64,000 bases of DNA, taken from Hsuehochloa calcarea (taxonomy: Eukaryota > Streptophyta > Magnoliopsida > Poales > Poaceae). This document shows positions 22,750-34,128 of the stretch, piece after piece. The position numbers and the translations under genes are program-made. The stretch lies in NCBI GenBank assembly GCA_036346395.1, contig CM070596.1, positions 25,706,177 through 25,770,176 on the forward strand, read 5' to 3'. Position 1 is the first letter of the stretch; each line of letters opens with the position of its first letter. Below the pieces are notes generated by a model. That model made no database searches and was not told the origin of the DNA. It saw only the letters and a list, made by a program, of their open reading frames with translations.

Positions 22750-24615
22750 TGTAGGACCGGAAAGGCGACTAGGGGGGGTGAATAGGCGCTTTCTAAACTT
22801 TTTCGCCTAAATCAAATTCAACACGAACTTTACTCCTTTAGCTATGAAAGCTAAGAAGATCAGTAAGCGCACAGTGGAAGCCTTGTGCTGAATTCGATAA
22901 CCCCGATAACCACACGTCACAAAAGTGGAGACTTAATCTCAAAGGGCAGATCTGGGCACAGGCGGTCTGACCGCCTACCAGGGGCGGTCTGACCGACGTT
23001 CAACCAGCGGTCGGACCGGCAACTAACTGGCGGTCGGACCGGTGGGCAATGATTCGACCGGCGATCAGCGATCGAATACGGCGGTCGGACGCATTGTTAC
23101 AACACCGATCGACCGGTTCGATCGATCTTGAAAAATCAAGCCCAAATCCAAAACGAAATTTGATCCAACTTTTGATTCAACCAATGAAACTTGACCAAAT
23201 TTCGAGCACACCTCCCTAATGATATTAGAGACCTATTTCTAGCGACGATCCTTCAGATCCACTTCACAGAATCGATCTCTCAAGGATTAAACAAAGAAGT
23301 GCACAAACCCTAGAAATATGAAAATCTTTGATTCAAGACTTGCTTGTGGGGGTTGATGGTCTAGATGATTCTAGGAGTACTCCCACACATCAAAGCAAGA
23401 CAAAGTGGGTCAATAGACCAAGTTTAACCTCTTGAATCAAGGAAGCACCAAATTCATTCAAATGAGAGAAGAACACAAAAGAAAGACAAATGAACTCTCA
23501 AGCAAGCATCATAAGATTGATTGATCTCACAAGATGCTTACAAAGCCACTCCCTCAAGGAGGACAAGAGCTCACCAAGGAGCAACCACAAACCTTAGAAA
23601 AGGCTAAGGAACTTCCAAATGAATGCCTCAAGGGGGTTTTACATATCCCCCTTCTATTTATAGGAGAGGACTAGGGTTACACTTTTGGGACCCATTCACA
23701 CATGGGACCCACACACAACATCTGTTGAAGCAATCGCCTGCTTCACCACGTGTAGGTTGATCAGCGGTTCTCATCGCGTCGCCAAGCATCTCTTGTCCGA
23801 ATCCCATCGGAACCTCCCAGAGACTCGCACCGATATCCGCACCGCCTGATCCAACCAAATTGCATCAACCACCCGTTCGATCCATCTTGCCCATCCTGCA
23901 CCATGCTTGAGTCACACGACCTCACCCGGTATCCACGATCGTTCTGGACCTCAGCTCTCCAAGCGTAGTCCCGATCCACTCACCGTTGACGTCGTTGACC
24001 TGCAAGCCACCTGCACAGCAATAGACAAACAAACCGTTTCCGGGAACAAGTTCTTCACAACTTGACCCACGTTAGCTCCGCAATGCAATATACATCAATA
24101 AAGCATTGATAACCAAACATAAAACACAATCAAAACACACGAATGCAAACTTGGGTCACCTCCAAGTCATCGCCGGTCTGACCGCCCCACAAGGTCGGTC
24201 CGATCGATATCAGGCCGGTCGGACCGCTCCCACAACGGCGGTCAGACCGGTCAAAAGACAACCAAATTTCCGGCGAAAATCCAAACCTTCTGGAATTTTC
24301 AACTCAATAGAACTTTTGACTGGGAGCTCCAAAAATGATGCAACCACATCCAGGAGACTCCCCTCACCTGCCTACACAACCTATTTTTGGATTAGCTCCA
24401 AAATCCAATTTTAGGTCAGGACGGTCCGACCAAGCCACCACCGCCGGCCCGATCGTAGTCCCACGGGCGATCGATCAGCCACAACGCCGGTCAGACCGCC
24501 TGCGGTTTGACAGCAAGAACCAAACCACGAAAACGCGAGATTTTGCAAACCAACAAAGCCATTGCCAATTGACTCATCATCCTGAGATCGTGCACATATC
24601 CTCACGATATCCACA
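22750..24615 (-). repeat. Element B 5' LTR
   Basis: 1866 bp, TGTAGGACCGGAAAGG to ATATCCACA. It lacks a short CT-rich stretch present in its partner at about 15150 (compare 23587). The palindrome clusters lie at 22965-23120 and 24175-24500; the second is partly degraded. A reversed TATA lies near 23655. Confidence 0.93.
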
Positions 24616-24620
24616 TAAAC

Positions 24621-26950
24621 CAAGGAAGAATGTCAACTCTCCCATCATGCTCATCTCGAACTCACTGCTCATAGAATCTGAAAATCTAGACACCAAAGCA
24701 TGAGAAGAACCACCGAATATAATATCATCCACATAAATCTGAACCAACAAAAATCAACGCCATGCACGAGTGAACAAGGTTTTATCAACCATTCCTATTT
24801 TGAAATCATTTTCAAGCAAGAAACTCTTAAGCTGTCATACCAAGCTCTAGGAGCTTGTTTGATCCATCTGAGGCTTTAGAGAGTTTAAACACATGGTTTG
24901 GGAATTTTTGATTTTCAAAACCAGGAGGTTGCTTGACAAAGACCTCTTCTTCTATGAAACCATTCAAGAAAGTACTTTTAACATCCATTTGAAAAAGCTT
25001 GAAACCCTTGGATATTGCAAATGCTAAAAGAATGCGAATGGCTTCCAATCTAGCTACTGGAGTAAAGGTCTCTTCAAAGTCTAAGCCCTCTACCTGGGAA
25101 TAACCTTGAGCTACGAGTCTAGCCTTATTGCGAACAATCAATCCATCCTCACTTTGTTTATTTTTAAAAATCCATTTTGTTCCAATAACATGAGAATCAG
25201 AAGGCCGCTCAACTAAAGTCCAGACTTTGTTTCTTTCAAAATTCTCAAGCTCTTCATGCATGGCATTGACCCAAGAAGCATCAGATAAAGCATGGGTGAT
25301 ATCTCGGGGTTCAAAAGAAGCGGCAAAAGCAGAATGTGCATGAGAATCAGGAGAAATAAACCTGGAGCGAGTGACTCGCTCTTGAAGATCCCCAATCATC
25401 TGCTCAGGTGGATGTTGTCACTGAATGCGAAGAGGTGCTCCTGGTGCAGAAATGGCCTCTACCTCATGAGTTGTGGAGGTAGGAACAGAGCCACTCAGAT
25501 CGTCGGTGGGGATAGGAGGAGGCTGCTCAGCTGAAACTGAAGTAGTAGTAGCAGGCTCTCCACCCCTCTCGGAAGTAGGTGGAGGATGGTTCGGTTCCTC
25601 ATCCTCAGAGTCATCATCGACGAAGATGCTTCCTTGAATTTCAGGAATCTGTGTACCTGTAGCATCGGGTCTAGTACCAGGACTAGCCTCATCAAAAGTG
25701 ACTTTGCAAGTCTCAACAATTTTGTTAGTATCAACATTAAAAACACGATAGCCACGAGAATGAGCAGGATATCCAAGAAATATGCCATCAAAGCATCTAG
25801 ACTCAAATTTATCAAGGTTGCCATGTTTAAGAATGAAGCACTTGCAACCAAAAATCTTGAAATGAGAGACTTTGGGAGAATGACCAAATCTAAGCTCATA
25901 AGAGGTCTTCCCAACCACAGATCTCAAGAAAACCCTATTAGAGATATAACAAGCAGTAGAGATCGCCTCAGCCCAAAATCTCCTAAGAGTAGAATGCTCA
26001 TCTAACATGGTCCGAGCCATCTCTACAAGGGTTCTATTCTTCCTTTCTACCACACCATTCTGCTGGGGAACTCTAGGAGAAGAAAACTGATGCTCAATTC
26101 CCCTATCAGTGCAGAAGGTAGAAAAAGAAGAATTCTTGAATTCTGTCCCATTGTCACTCCTAATGGCTCTCAAAGCTCCAGGGATATCAACATCAATTCT
26201 AAGGACCAAATCTCTAAAGAATCCAAATACTTCGTCCTTAGAAGCGAGAAAATAAACCCATGAATACCTGGAGTAATCATCCACAACCACCAGCACATAC
26301 CATTTCCCACCAAATGGTGAACTCTAGAAGGACCAAGCAGTATCTAAGTGAAGAAGCTGTCACAGTCCATCGATTATTACCAAGGTAAGAGGTGGGTGGG
26401 AAGCGGACACCATCTTAACATGTCTGAGGCAAGCACACAAGATCTCATGTGACCTTGACCTAGGCAAACCTCTAATCAAGTCCTTGCAACCGACTCTAGA
26501 CAAATGATCAAAACCTATATGCCCAAGTCTACGATGCCACAAAACAAGGTCATGAGAATCGGAGGCTACAAGACACTAGGACTGAAAATCAAGAAATCTT
26601 GAAATTAGCACAAAGATCTTCTCAAATCTGGAGATCTTAAAAACAAGCTCACAGGAATCTAGAACACTACACTCTCCACTTTTAAACCTCACTTCTAGAC
26701 CCTCATCAAGCAGCTGAGAAACAGATAGAAGATTATACCTCAGCTTACTTACCAAAGTGACGTCTTTAAGCATGAACTTGTCGTTGACGCGCACAGTGCC
26801 CTTTGCAGTCACGGTCCCGGTAGAAGCATCCCCAAAGGTAATCAATTCGTTGCCGGATGCACGTGTGAGGGAGGAGAACCATCTAGAATCTCCGGTCATA
26901 TGTCGAGAACACCCGGAGTCAACAAGCCATATGTCCTCCTTCCTCGCACG
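24621..26950 (-). pseudogene. Element A pol, N-terminal part: protease, integrase, reverse transcriptase
   Basis: Protease: WLVDSGCSRHMTGDSRWF near 26925-26870 with the catalytic DSG. Integrase: zinc-binding WHRRLGHIGFDHL (26539 on), core from 26296 with D in VVVDDYSRYSW, SDNGTEFKNSSF and the Glu in GVVERKNRTLVEMA, then a long Pro/Glu/Asp-rich linker. RT: MHEELENFERNKVWTLVERP, TKWIFKNKQ, NKARLVAQGYSQ, FKLFQMDVKSTFLNG, a frameshift near 24860, then the catalytic YVDD at 24735-24724. The integrase-RT part is in long open frames, so this copy is relatively young. Element B cuts it after FFLGL. Confidence 0.93.
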
Positions 26951-29661
26951 ACGGACCTAAAAAGCACAATCAAAAAACATCCGTGCCTCCATCTTTGGGG
27001 TTAGTGATAAATGATCTAGGAATCCAGTACTGAGAAGCACGATGTCTGGGAGCAGCAGTAGAAACAGCAGAAACATGATCAGGAATAAAATCATAAGGAT
27101 GCACATGAGAACCACCTAGACCTCTCCGAAACGATCTACCAAAAGATCGATACTCCCCCTGTCTAGGTGCTACTCGTGGCCTCTCCTCACGATGTCCTAA
27201 TCCAACATGCTGCCTAGACCCACCAAAAGAGTCTACAACGTTCTCTACAAATCTAGACCTATAGGTTGTACGATAAACGGGCTGCCTAGCTCTAGAGACG
27301 ATAGCTGGAGAAGGGACTCCTCTAATGGATCTCAAGGCGCTCATCCTCTCTTTTCTCTCAAGTTTTGCTCTCCGGAAGCAGAACTCAACAGTATAGCCTT
27401 CTTTCATGCAGAAGGTGCAATGGTACTGGACCTTTTGAGGGGTCTGTACTGAAGGAGTAAAAGCACCTTTCTTGCCAGAAAGAGTTTGAGCAAAACCAGC
27501 GGATTTGAAAACAACCCTGGATGACTCAGGAGGTTCAAGCTCAAACAGACCATTCTTCACAACTCTAGCAATCCTAGGTGGGTTTTTCTTGGAATGCTCT
27601 AGGGGATTGAAACCTAGACCACTATTTTTCACGCTCACCTTGGATTGATCAAGAATCATGTTGAGTTTCTTTTTCCCGCTCGAAAACTTCTCAAGAGTCA
27701 CCTTGAGGTAATCATTCTCTTTAATTAGACCCTCACATCTAGTGCACTTGCTAGACTTGATTACCTCATTACGTTTACTCTTAAGAAGGGCCACTTCCAC
27801 CTTGAAGGCCTCACAAGACACACAATAGGATTCCTTAATCCTATTCAACTGCTCCTTAAATTTGACTCTAAATGCCTCTTGAATCTGAATAATCATAGTT
27901 TCAACTTCAGCATTCAAAACACAAGAGTTAGAATCAATGACTTTCTTGGAAGCAGTAAAAGACATGGATATTTCAATTTTAGCCTTTTCTTCAAGAGTCT
28001 TGTTTAAGGCTTCAATCTCAATTGTAAGCTTGGGACAATTTTCACAAGATGCAGCTCTAGAATAAATCACCATTTCTGTCATCTCTTGCATCTTAATCCT
28101 ATTATTCTTACAATGAGAGCATGTGTGACTAGCATCAAATTTTTGCAATTCTTTTAAAGCGCTATCCAGTTTTAATTCTAGCAAAGCACAATTTGAACAA
28201 GTTAAAGGAATAGCTTCCATGGCAGTCACATCAAGTGAAATGGCATCTAAGCAAACAGAACTAGACTTGAGAGTTTCTAGTTCATCAAGAGCATCTTTTA
28301 GTTGATTAGCAACAGAGGAATGAGCAGATTGCAAGCTTGTCAATTCTTTAAGCAAGTTAGTGCAGGATTCACAAATATCATCAGGATTAATAGATTTAAG
28401 CCTAACAACTTCTAGGTTCAAATTATCAATCATAATATCCTGCTTCTTAATCATTTTAACTTGCTTATGCAATTTCTGTTCAGCAAGCACCAAGGCCCTT
28501 TTCATGTCAGCAATTGAAGGGCATACCTCATCAGGATCACTAAAAGGATCCTCATCATTGAGGAGTCACTGTCGTGGCTGTTCTTGGCCATGAAGCACAT
28601 GCCAGTGAAATCATGAGCCTTCTTCTTGCCACGGGAGTCACTCTCGTCGTCCTCCGTTTTTGAGTCCACATCGCTCATATTTACATTCTCTAGAGCGGCA
28701 AGGACCCGGCTGACAAACTTTCGATAATTTGTCTTCTTGGGTTTTGCATCCCTCTCTTGGGGATGTCTTCGTGTCTCCTTCTCGTCCTTACCCTTTAGCT
28801 TGGGGCACCTGGAGCGAATGTGGTTTGGCTCACCACATTCAAAGCACGTGATAGGTCCACTCCTCCTCCTATTCCTCACTTTGTTGTACGCTCTTGTGAA
28901 TTTGGTGGATAGGAGGGCTAAGTCATCCTCGGGCAGTTTCTCAAGTTGCTCATCACTCAAGGAATGTAAAGCAGATAATGAAAAGCCAGATGGGCTACAA
29001 TCAAGAGACTCAGAAGAACAACCCTTGGATTTGTCGACCACTAATGCCATCGACTCTGTCTTGGGGAGACGCGAGATAAAATCAATCTCATGCGTCTTCA
29101 ACCTCGAGTAAAGCTTATCCATGGTAAGCTCACTCATGACAGTGTTGTCATTGATGGAAGTGATCTTCATTCCCCAGACTTTCACATCAAGAGCACCCAA
29201 CAGCTGGCGTGCATTTTCGGACTCAGAAAACAGTAAGTCAACAGCACGGAGATCATGAAGAATCTTAGAAAATCTTCCCCACAGCTCATCCAATGATTCA
29301 CCAGGCCTTTGCTCGATCTTAGAGTATACTTTCTTGAGCTGGTTCTGTCTCACTTCCTTGATCGCAGTGGACCCTTCGTGATAGTCACAAAGAGTCGCGG
29401 ATCTCATGAGCGACCGCAAATGAGCAACACGCTCAAACTCGATCGACTAAGGCCTTGGATCAAATAATTCGAGCCTTCTTTGTTGGCCTCCACATCTGGA
29501 GTGATCATATCGTCATCGGCTGGCACGACATAAGGGTTTTTTACTTTAAGCCAAATAGCGTGCCCTTGAGCCTCGATATATGCTTGCATACGAGCCTTCT
29601 AGTAGGCAAAGTCAACTCCATCAAAAATATGTGGCTTGGTTGAGTACTTGTCAGTCGCCAT
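26951..29661 (-). pseudogene. Element A gag with CxxC coiled coil
   Basis: The ATG at 29661-29659 opens MATDKYSTKPHIFDGVDFAY, followed at once by TAG where relatives have Trp (TGG). Next come the capsid-like part, knuckle CFECGEPNHIRSRC (about 28860-28820), a basic/acidic linker, a frameshift near 28560, and a 511-codon frame (28505-26970). In that frame six CxxC pairs stand at residues 45, 103, 129, 154, 228 and 254 of a coiled coil, then a second knuckle CTFCMKEGYTVEFC whose His is replaced by Tyr, then an Arg/Ser-rich tail. In Sireviruses the gag extension is known to be coiled-coil rich. The frame stops at 26970 just before the protease. Confidence 0.9.
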
Positions 29662-29703
29662 GGCTCCAAAGACCGGTTAAGATCTATGAGAAGAGCTAAC
29701 CGA

Positions 29704-29715
29704 GCTCTGATACCA
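29704..29715 (-). promoter_or_regulatory. Element A primer binding site
   Basis: The minus-strand reading is TGGTATCAGAGC, two bases from the 5' LTR. It is complementary to the 3' end of initiator tRNA-Met. Confidence 0.93.
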
Positions 29716-29717
29716 CT

Positions 29718-31608
29718 TGTAGGACCGTAAAGGCGACTAGGGGGGGTGAATAGGCGCTTTCTCAACTTTCTCGCCTAAATCAAATTCAACACGAACTTTA
29801 CTCCTTTAGCTATGAAAGCTAAGAAGATCAGTAAGCGCACAGTGGAAGCCTTGTGCGGAATTCGATAACCCCGCTCAACCACATGACACACAAGTGGAGA
29901 ATTGAACTCACTGTTCTGGACTGGGTACTGGCGGTTAGACCGGCAGGACACAGGCGGTCAGATCGACGTTAAACGAGCGGTCGGACCAGCTACTAACTGG
30001 CGGTCGGACCGGTGGATATCGGTTCGGCCGGCGATCTTGGCGATGCAAAGCAGGGCGGTCGGACCGCCGTTACAAAACCGTCGACCGGTCGATCGATCTT
30101 GAAAAATCAAGCCCAAATCCAAAACGAAATTTGATCCAACTTTTGATTCAACCAATGAAACTTGACCAAATTTCGAGCACACCTCCCTAATGATATTAGA
30201 GACCTATTTCTAGCGACGATCCTTTAGATCCACTTCGCAGAATCGATCTCTCAAGGATTTAACAAAGAAGTGCATAAACCCAAGAAATATAAAAAACTTT
30301 GATTCAAGACTTGCTTGTGGGGGTTGATGGTCTAGATGATTCTAGGAGTATTCCCACACATCAAAGCAAGACACAATGGGTCAAGAGACCAATCTTAAAC
30401 ACTTGAATCAAGGAAGCACCAAATTCATCCAAAAGAGAGAAGAACGCAAAGGGAGACAAATGATCTCTCAAACAAGCATCACAAGATTGATTGATCTCAC
30501 AAGATGCTTACAAAGCCACTCCAACAAGGAGGACAAGAGCTCACCAAGGAGCAACCACAATCTCTCCCTCTCTTCCTCTCCAAACCCTAACCCTAGAAAA
30601 AGCTAAGGGCAAACCAAATGAATGCTTCAAGAGGGTTTTACATCTCCCCTCTTCTATTTATACTAGAGGCCTAGGGTTTCACTTTTGGGACCCACTCACA
30701 AATGGGACCCACACACAACATCTGTTGAAGCAATCGCCTGCTTCACCACGTGTAGGTTGAATAGCGGTTCTCATCACGTCGCCAAGCCTCTCTTGTCCAA
30801 ATCCCATCGGAACCTTCCAGAGACTCGCACTGACTTCCGCACCACCTAATCCAACCAGCTGTACCGAACCACCCGTTCGATCCATCTTGCCCATTCTGCA
30901 CCATGCTTGAGTCACACGACCTCACCCGGTATCCATGATCGTTCTGGACCTCAGCTCTCCAAGTGTAGTCCCGATCCACCTCACCGTTGACGTCATAGAC
31001 CTGCAAGCCACCTGCACAGCAATAGACAAACAAACCGTTTCCGGGAACAAGTTCTTCACAACTTGACCCACGTTAGTTCCACAATGCAATATGCAACAAT
31101 AAAGCATTGAACTCCATACATAAACCACAATCAAAACACATCAATGCAAACTTGGCTAACCTCCAAGTCATCGGCGGTCTGACCACCCCACAAGGCCGGT
31201 CTAACCGATTTCAGGCCGGTCGGACCGATCCCACAATGGCGGTCGGACCGCCCGAAAGGACTTACCAAATTTTCAGCGTGAAAATCCGAAACCTTCTGGA
31301 ATTTTCAACTCAATAGAACTTTTGACTGGGAGCTCCAAAAATGATGTGACCACATCTAGGAGACTCCCCTCACTTGCCTACACAACCTATTTTTGGCTCA
31401 GCTCCAAAAACCACTTTTCAATTTACCGGTCGGACCGGCCACCATGGCCGGTCGGACCTCTCCATGGCGATCGACCGCTCGACACAACCGATCGATCGCT
31501 GTGGTGCGACAACCTTGAAACAAGCCCGCGAGATTTTGCAAACCAACAACGCCATTGCCAATTGCCTCATCATCCTGAGATCGTGCACATATCCTCACGA
31601 TATCCACA
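29718..31608 (-). repeat. Element A 5' LTR
   Basis: 1891 bp, TGTAGGACCGTAAAGG to ATATCCACA. It is close to the LTR at 10179 over most of its length, but with clustered small differences exactly in the palindrome arrays (about 30035-30105 and 31465-31530), where CAG/CTG-bearing words have lost or changed bases. Confidence 0.95.
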
Positions 31609-31613
31609 GACAC

Positions 31614-31739
31614 CACCTCCGGCTACTCACATCGGTCGGGCACCACAGCAGCCTAAGCCTCTGACATACTCGCACTAGCGCTAACAGCTGCCCCAGGCAA
31701 GGCCAGAGGCGACACACATGGTATGTCCCAAGAGGGGTC
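31614..31739 (+). pseudogene. PMD pseudogene, continuation after element A
   Basis: Removing A and one copy of its duplication joins GGTGACAC to CACCTCCGG, so this 126-bp piece is the 3' continuation of the PMD exon beginning at 10020. It is Pro/Gln-rich in translation and not diagnostic by itself. It ends at the start of a long LTR at 31740. Confidence 0.6.
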
Positions 31740-33825
31740 TGTGAGGACCCCGGATTATTGGGCTTGTAATGCTTAGTCACCAATTGACCCTAGCATCACA
31801 AACAAAATAACCCGTGTCTTCGAGACATGTATACTTCCTGTAAATGCAAGATATACACCCTTTACAAAATTCATGCATCAATTCCATTCATTCACATAGA
31901 ACCGAAGCACAGCAACAAACCAGAAGTTAAAATACATAAAGGATAGTTATTACAAAAGAGAGGCCAACCGGTCAAATTCATACAAATACAAAAATAAACA
32001 GCGGAAGCAAGGGTGCCATAAGATGGCCATAAACAAAAGAGCCAATCAGTGTGCCTTTAACCCACAAGGCAACCGACCGGACCGCCAAGCTAGTCGTCGA
32101 ACCCACAACACATTTCACAAAAGTGAGGCCCTTGGGGCTCACCTTCCTCCTCTGCAACAAATAGTTAAGCAAAGCAAATGAGTACAAAATTGTACTCCAC
32201 AAGACTTACGTGTAGAATAACATGCCTATACATATGCTACATGCAAGCTTACTTAAGTGGAGGCTGGATATTTTATTTTCAGCATAAAGCAAGTTTTCAT
32301 TTGCAATATTGTAGTACATGTAAAAGCAAGTTGGCAAATCTGTTTTTAATGTTCAAATAACAGAAAAAGACAACATAATAACAGTAGATAGATGACAACA
32401 ATATCCTGGAAGTGACTAAGCTCATAGTCACCTCAACAATAGCATGAATTACCCATTCATACCAACCATGTCAAATTTTAATTTAAAAGGTTGTAGTCTA
32501 ACTCTTGGAAGACCTCCCCAAGCGTGTCCATAACCTAGGACGATGCTATTCGAATAGTTTTATCCCTGCAGGGGTGTACCAATGTACCTACACGCCAGAC
32601 CGCCTTTTTGCCAAGCTATTAAGCACACTTCCTTAGGTATGCCGGCACGACCAAGTCCTACGAGACATTTCCAATATTATGCATTAACTACGAGTCGCCT
32701 GTATGGATAGGAACCCATACGTTGTGTCGGAGCCACCGTAAAGCCTCGGTCAACTACCCATCGCAGGTAAAGCCTTGGACAACTACGATGCTCCTCGAGG
32801 TGGAGAGCCTACCCAGAATCTCCACCACCGCACACCCAACACAGGAACACATATCCTTTTTTTCACACAACACACACAACCCCCTCCTGCGACTCGGAGA
32901 TAACACACGCCAAAGTACTCAGTCAAGAGAAGTCCCATATCCCTCTCGCGTGGTTAGCACACAAAATTGCTTGGTTTAGTGTAACAAGATGTTCGGTCCT
33001 TGTTTACCCGGGCAAGACATCCACAAACCCAATAACCTACCATCCAATCACTTGCCCAAGTCCAAATCATTTCATTTGCACTTTTTGTTTTCAAAACAAA
33101 TTAGCACAAGGTGCTGAACAAAAAGTAATAACATGATTTGTGTGATCAAGGTTATCGACTAAGTCGATAACCGCCCAATTCTACCGGTAGCTAAGCATTG
33201 CTAAGCATGACATCGAAAAGACAATAAAAGAGCATAATTAAATCACCGGGATCTAATTCACCAGTGATATTAGTAACTTATGTTTGTGACAGGGGATAAC
33301 AATTTGAGGGCAACAATGCAATAGGAGTAACTACCTCTAATCGGGAAAATTAATTTGACACAAAAGCATGCATACATATGATTTGTAAACAAGATATTAG
33401 ACTTGAAAGTAATGGGAAATTATGATCAAACTGCTTGCCTGGTTGCTGCTGTTCAATATGTTGCGGAGGATCACTTAGGTGATCAATGTGCTCTTCGGAA
33501 CCTAACGAGAAAGCGAAAAAGAACAGATAAGAACGAAGAAAACAAAAAGACTCACAGCAAACTTTCTTCGAATGCTTTGAAAATTTTACAGCAACAAGAG
33601 CATGATTTATAAGGAATTTAGCAACAAGAACCAATTATTTTGGATTCTTAATGCAAAAGATACGAGCAAAACAAATCTGCTCAGCCTTATAAATCCCAAT
33701 TGCTATTATTCATTACAACAAAAATTTTAGCAAAAATTTCTGGAGCTATAATGAGGTTAGAAACATTTTTAGATTAAAGTTTAGTTAAAAACATAACTAA
33801 CAAAATTTGAATCAACTGAAAAGGA

Positions 33826-33869
33826 ATTAAAATGAAATAGTTATGCATTTTACAATTTACTTTTATTTT
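33826..33869 (+). repeat. 44-bp repeat, copy 1 (left of element D)
   Basis: An exact 44-bp word starting ATTAAAATGAAATAG. The identical word recurs at 36530-36573 directly at the truncated right end of element D, in the same orientation. Confidence 0.95.
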
Positions 33870-34128
33870 TCAGTTGACAAATAATCCTCGCGGGAAAATA
33901 TGAGATTAAATCGACGTGGGCGAACTTGGACTGTTGATCTTGGATCCAACGGTCCAAGTCCACGGGACAGCGCGCGCTCCAGTGTTCACAACCCCACCGT
34001 TGGATTTAGATCCAACGGTCCACGTGGATGGAGACGTTCAGACGGTCCGAACGTTCAAATAGATGTGGGCCGTTGATCTTGAGATGGACGGCTCACAACG
34101 AAGGAACCTTCGACCGGTCTGAACGTTC

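Larger units (their letters stand above)
14311..24615 (-). mobile_element. Sirevirus-type element B, gag-only (pol deleted), nested in A
   Basis: Bounded by LTRs 14311-18637 (3', itself interrupted) and 22750-24615 (5'), with an exact 5-bp duplication TAAAC (14306-14310 and 24616-24620). It belongs to the same family as A: LTRs, primer site and gag are alignable by eye throughout. The interior (18638-22749) contains gag plus its coiled coil and then passes straight into the polypurine region; protease, integrase, RT and RNase H are all absent. The junction near 20020-20030 shares TCAAAA with both corresponding sites in A. Transposition must have relied on enzymes in trans, or the deletion followed insertion. 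Confidence 0.93.
10179..31608 (-). mobile_element. Sirevirus-type Copia element A (host of nested element B)
   Basis: Minus-strand LTR retrotransposon bounded by LTRs 10179-12085 (3') and 29718-31608 (5') and by an exact 5-bp duplication GACAC (10174-10178 and 31609-31613). Reading on the minus strand: 5' LTR, tRNA-Met primer site, gag with zinc knuckle and CxxC coiled coil, protease, integrase, RT, [element B inserted], RNase H, a 1.4 kb non-coding tail with four polypurine tracts, 3' LTR. It sits in the PMD gene of the MULE. Removing B, it would be about 11.1 kb. Several frameshifts and stops make it non-autonomous now. Confidence 0.95.
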
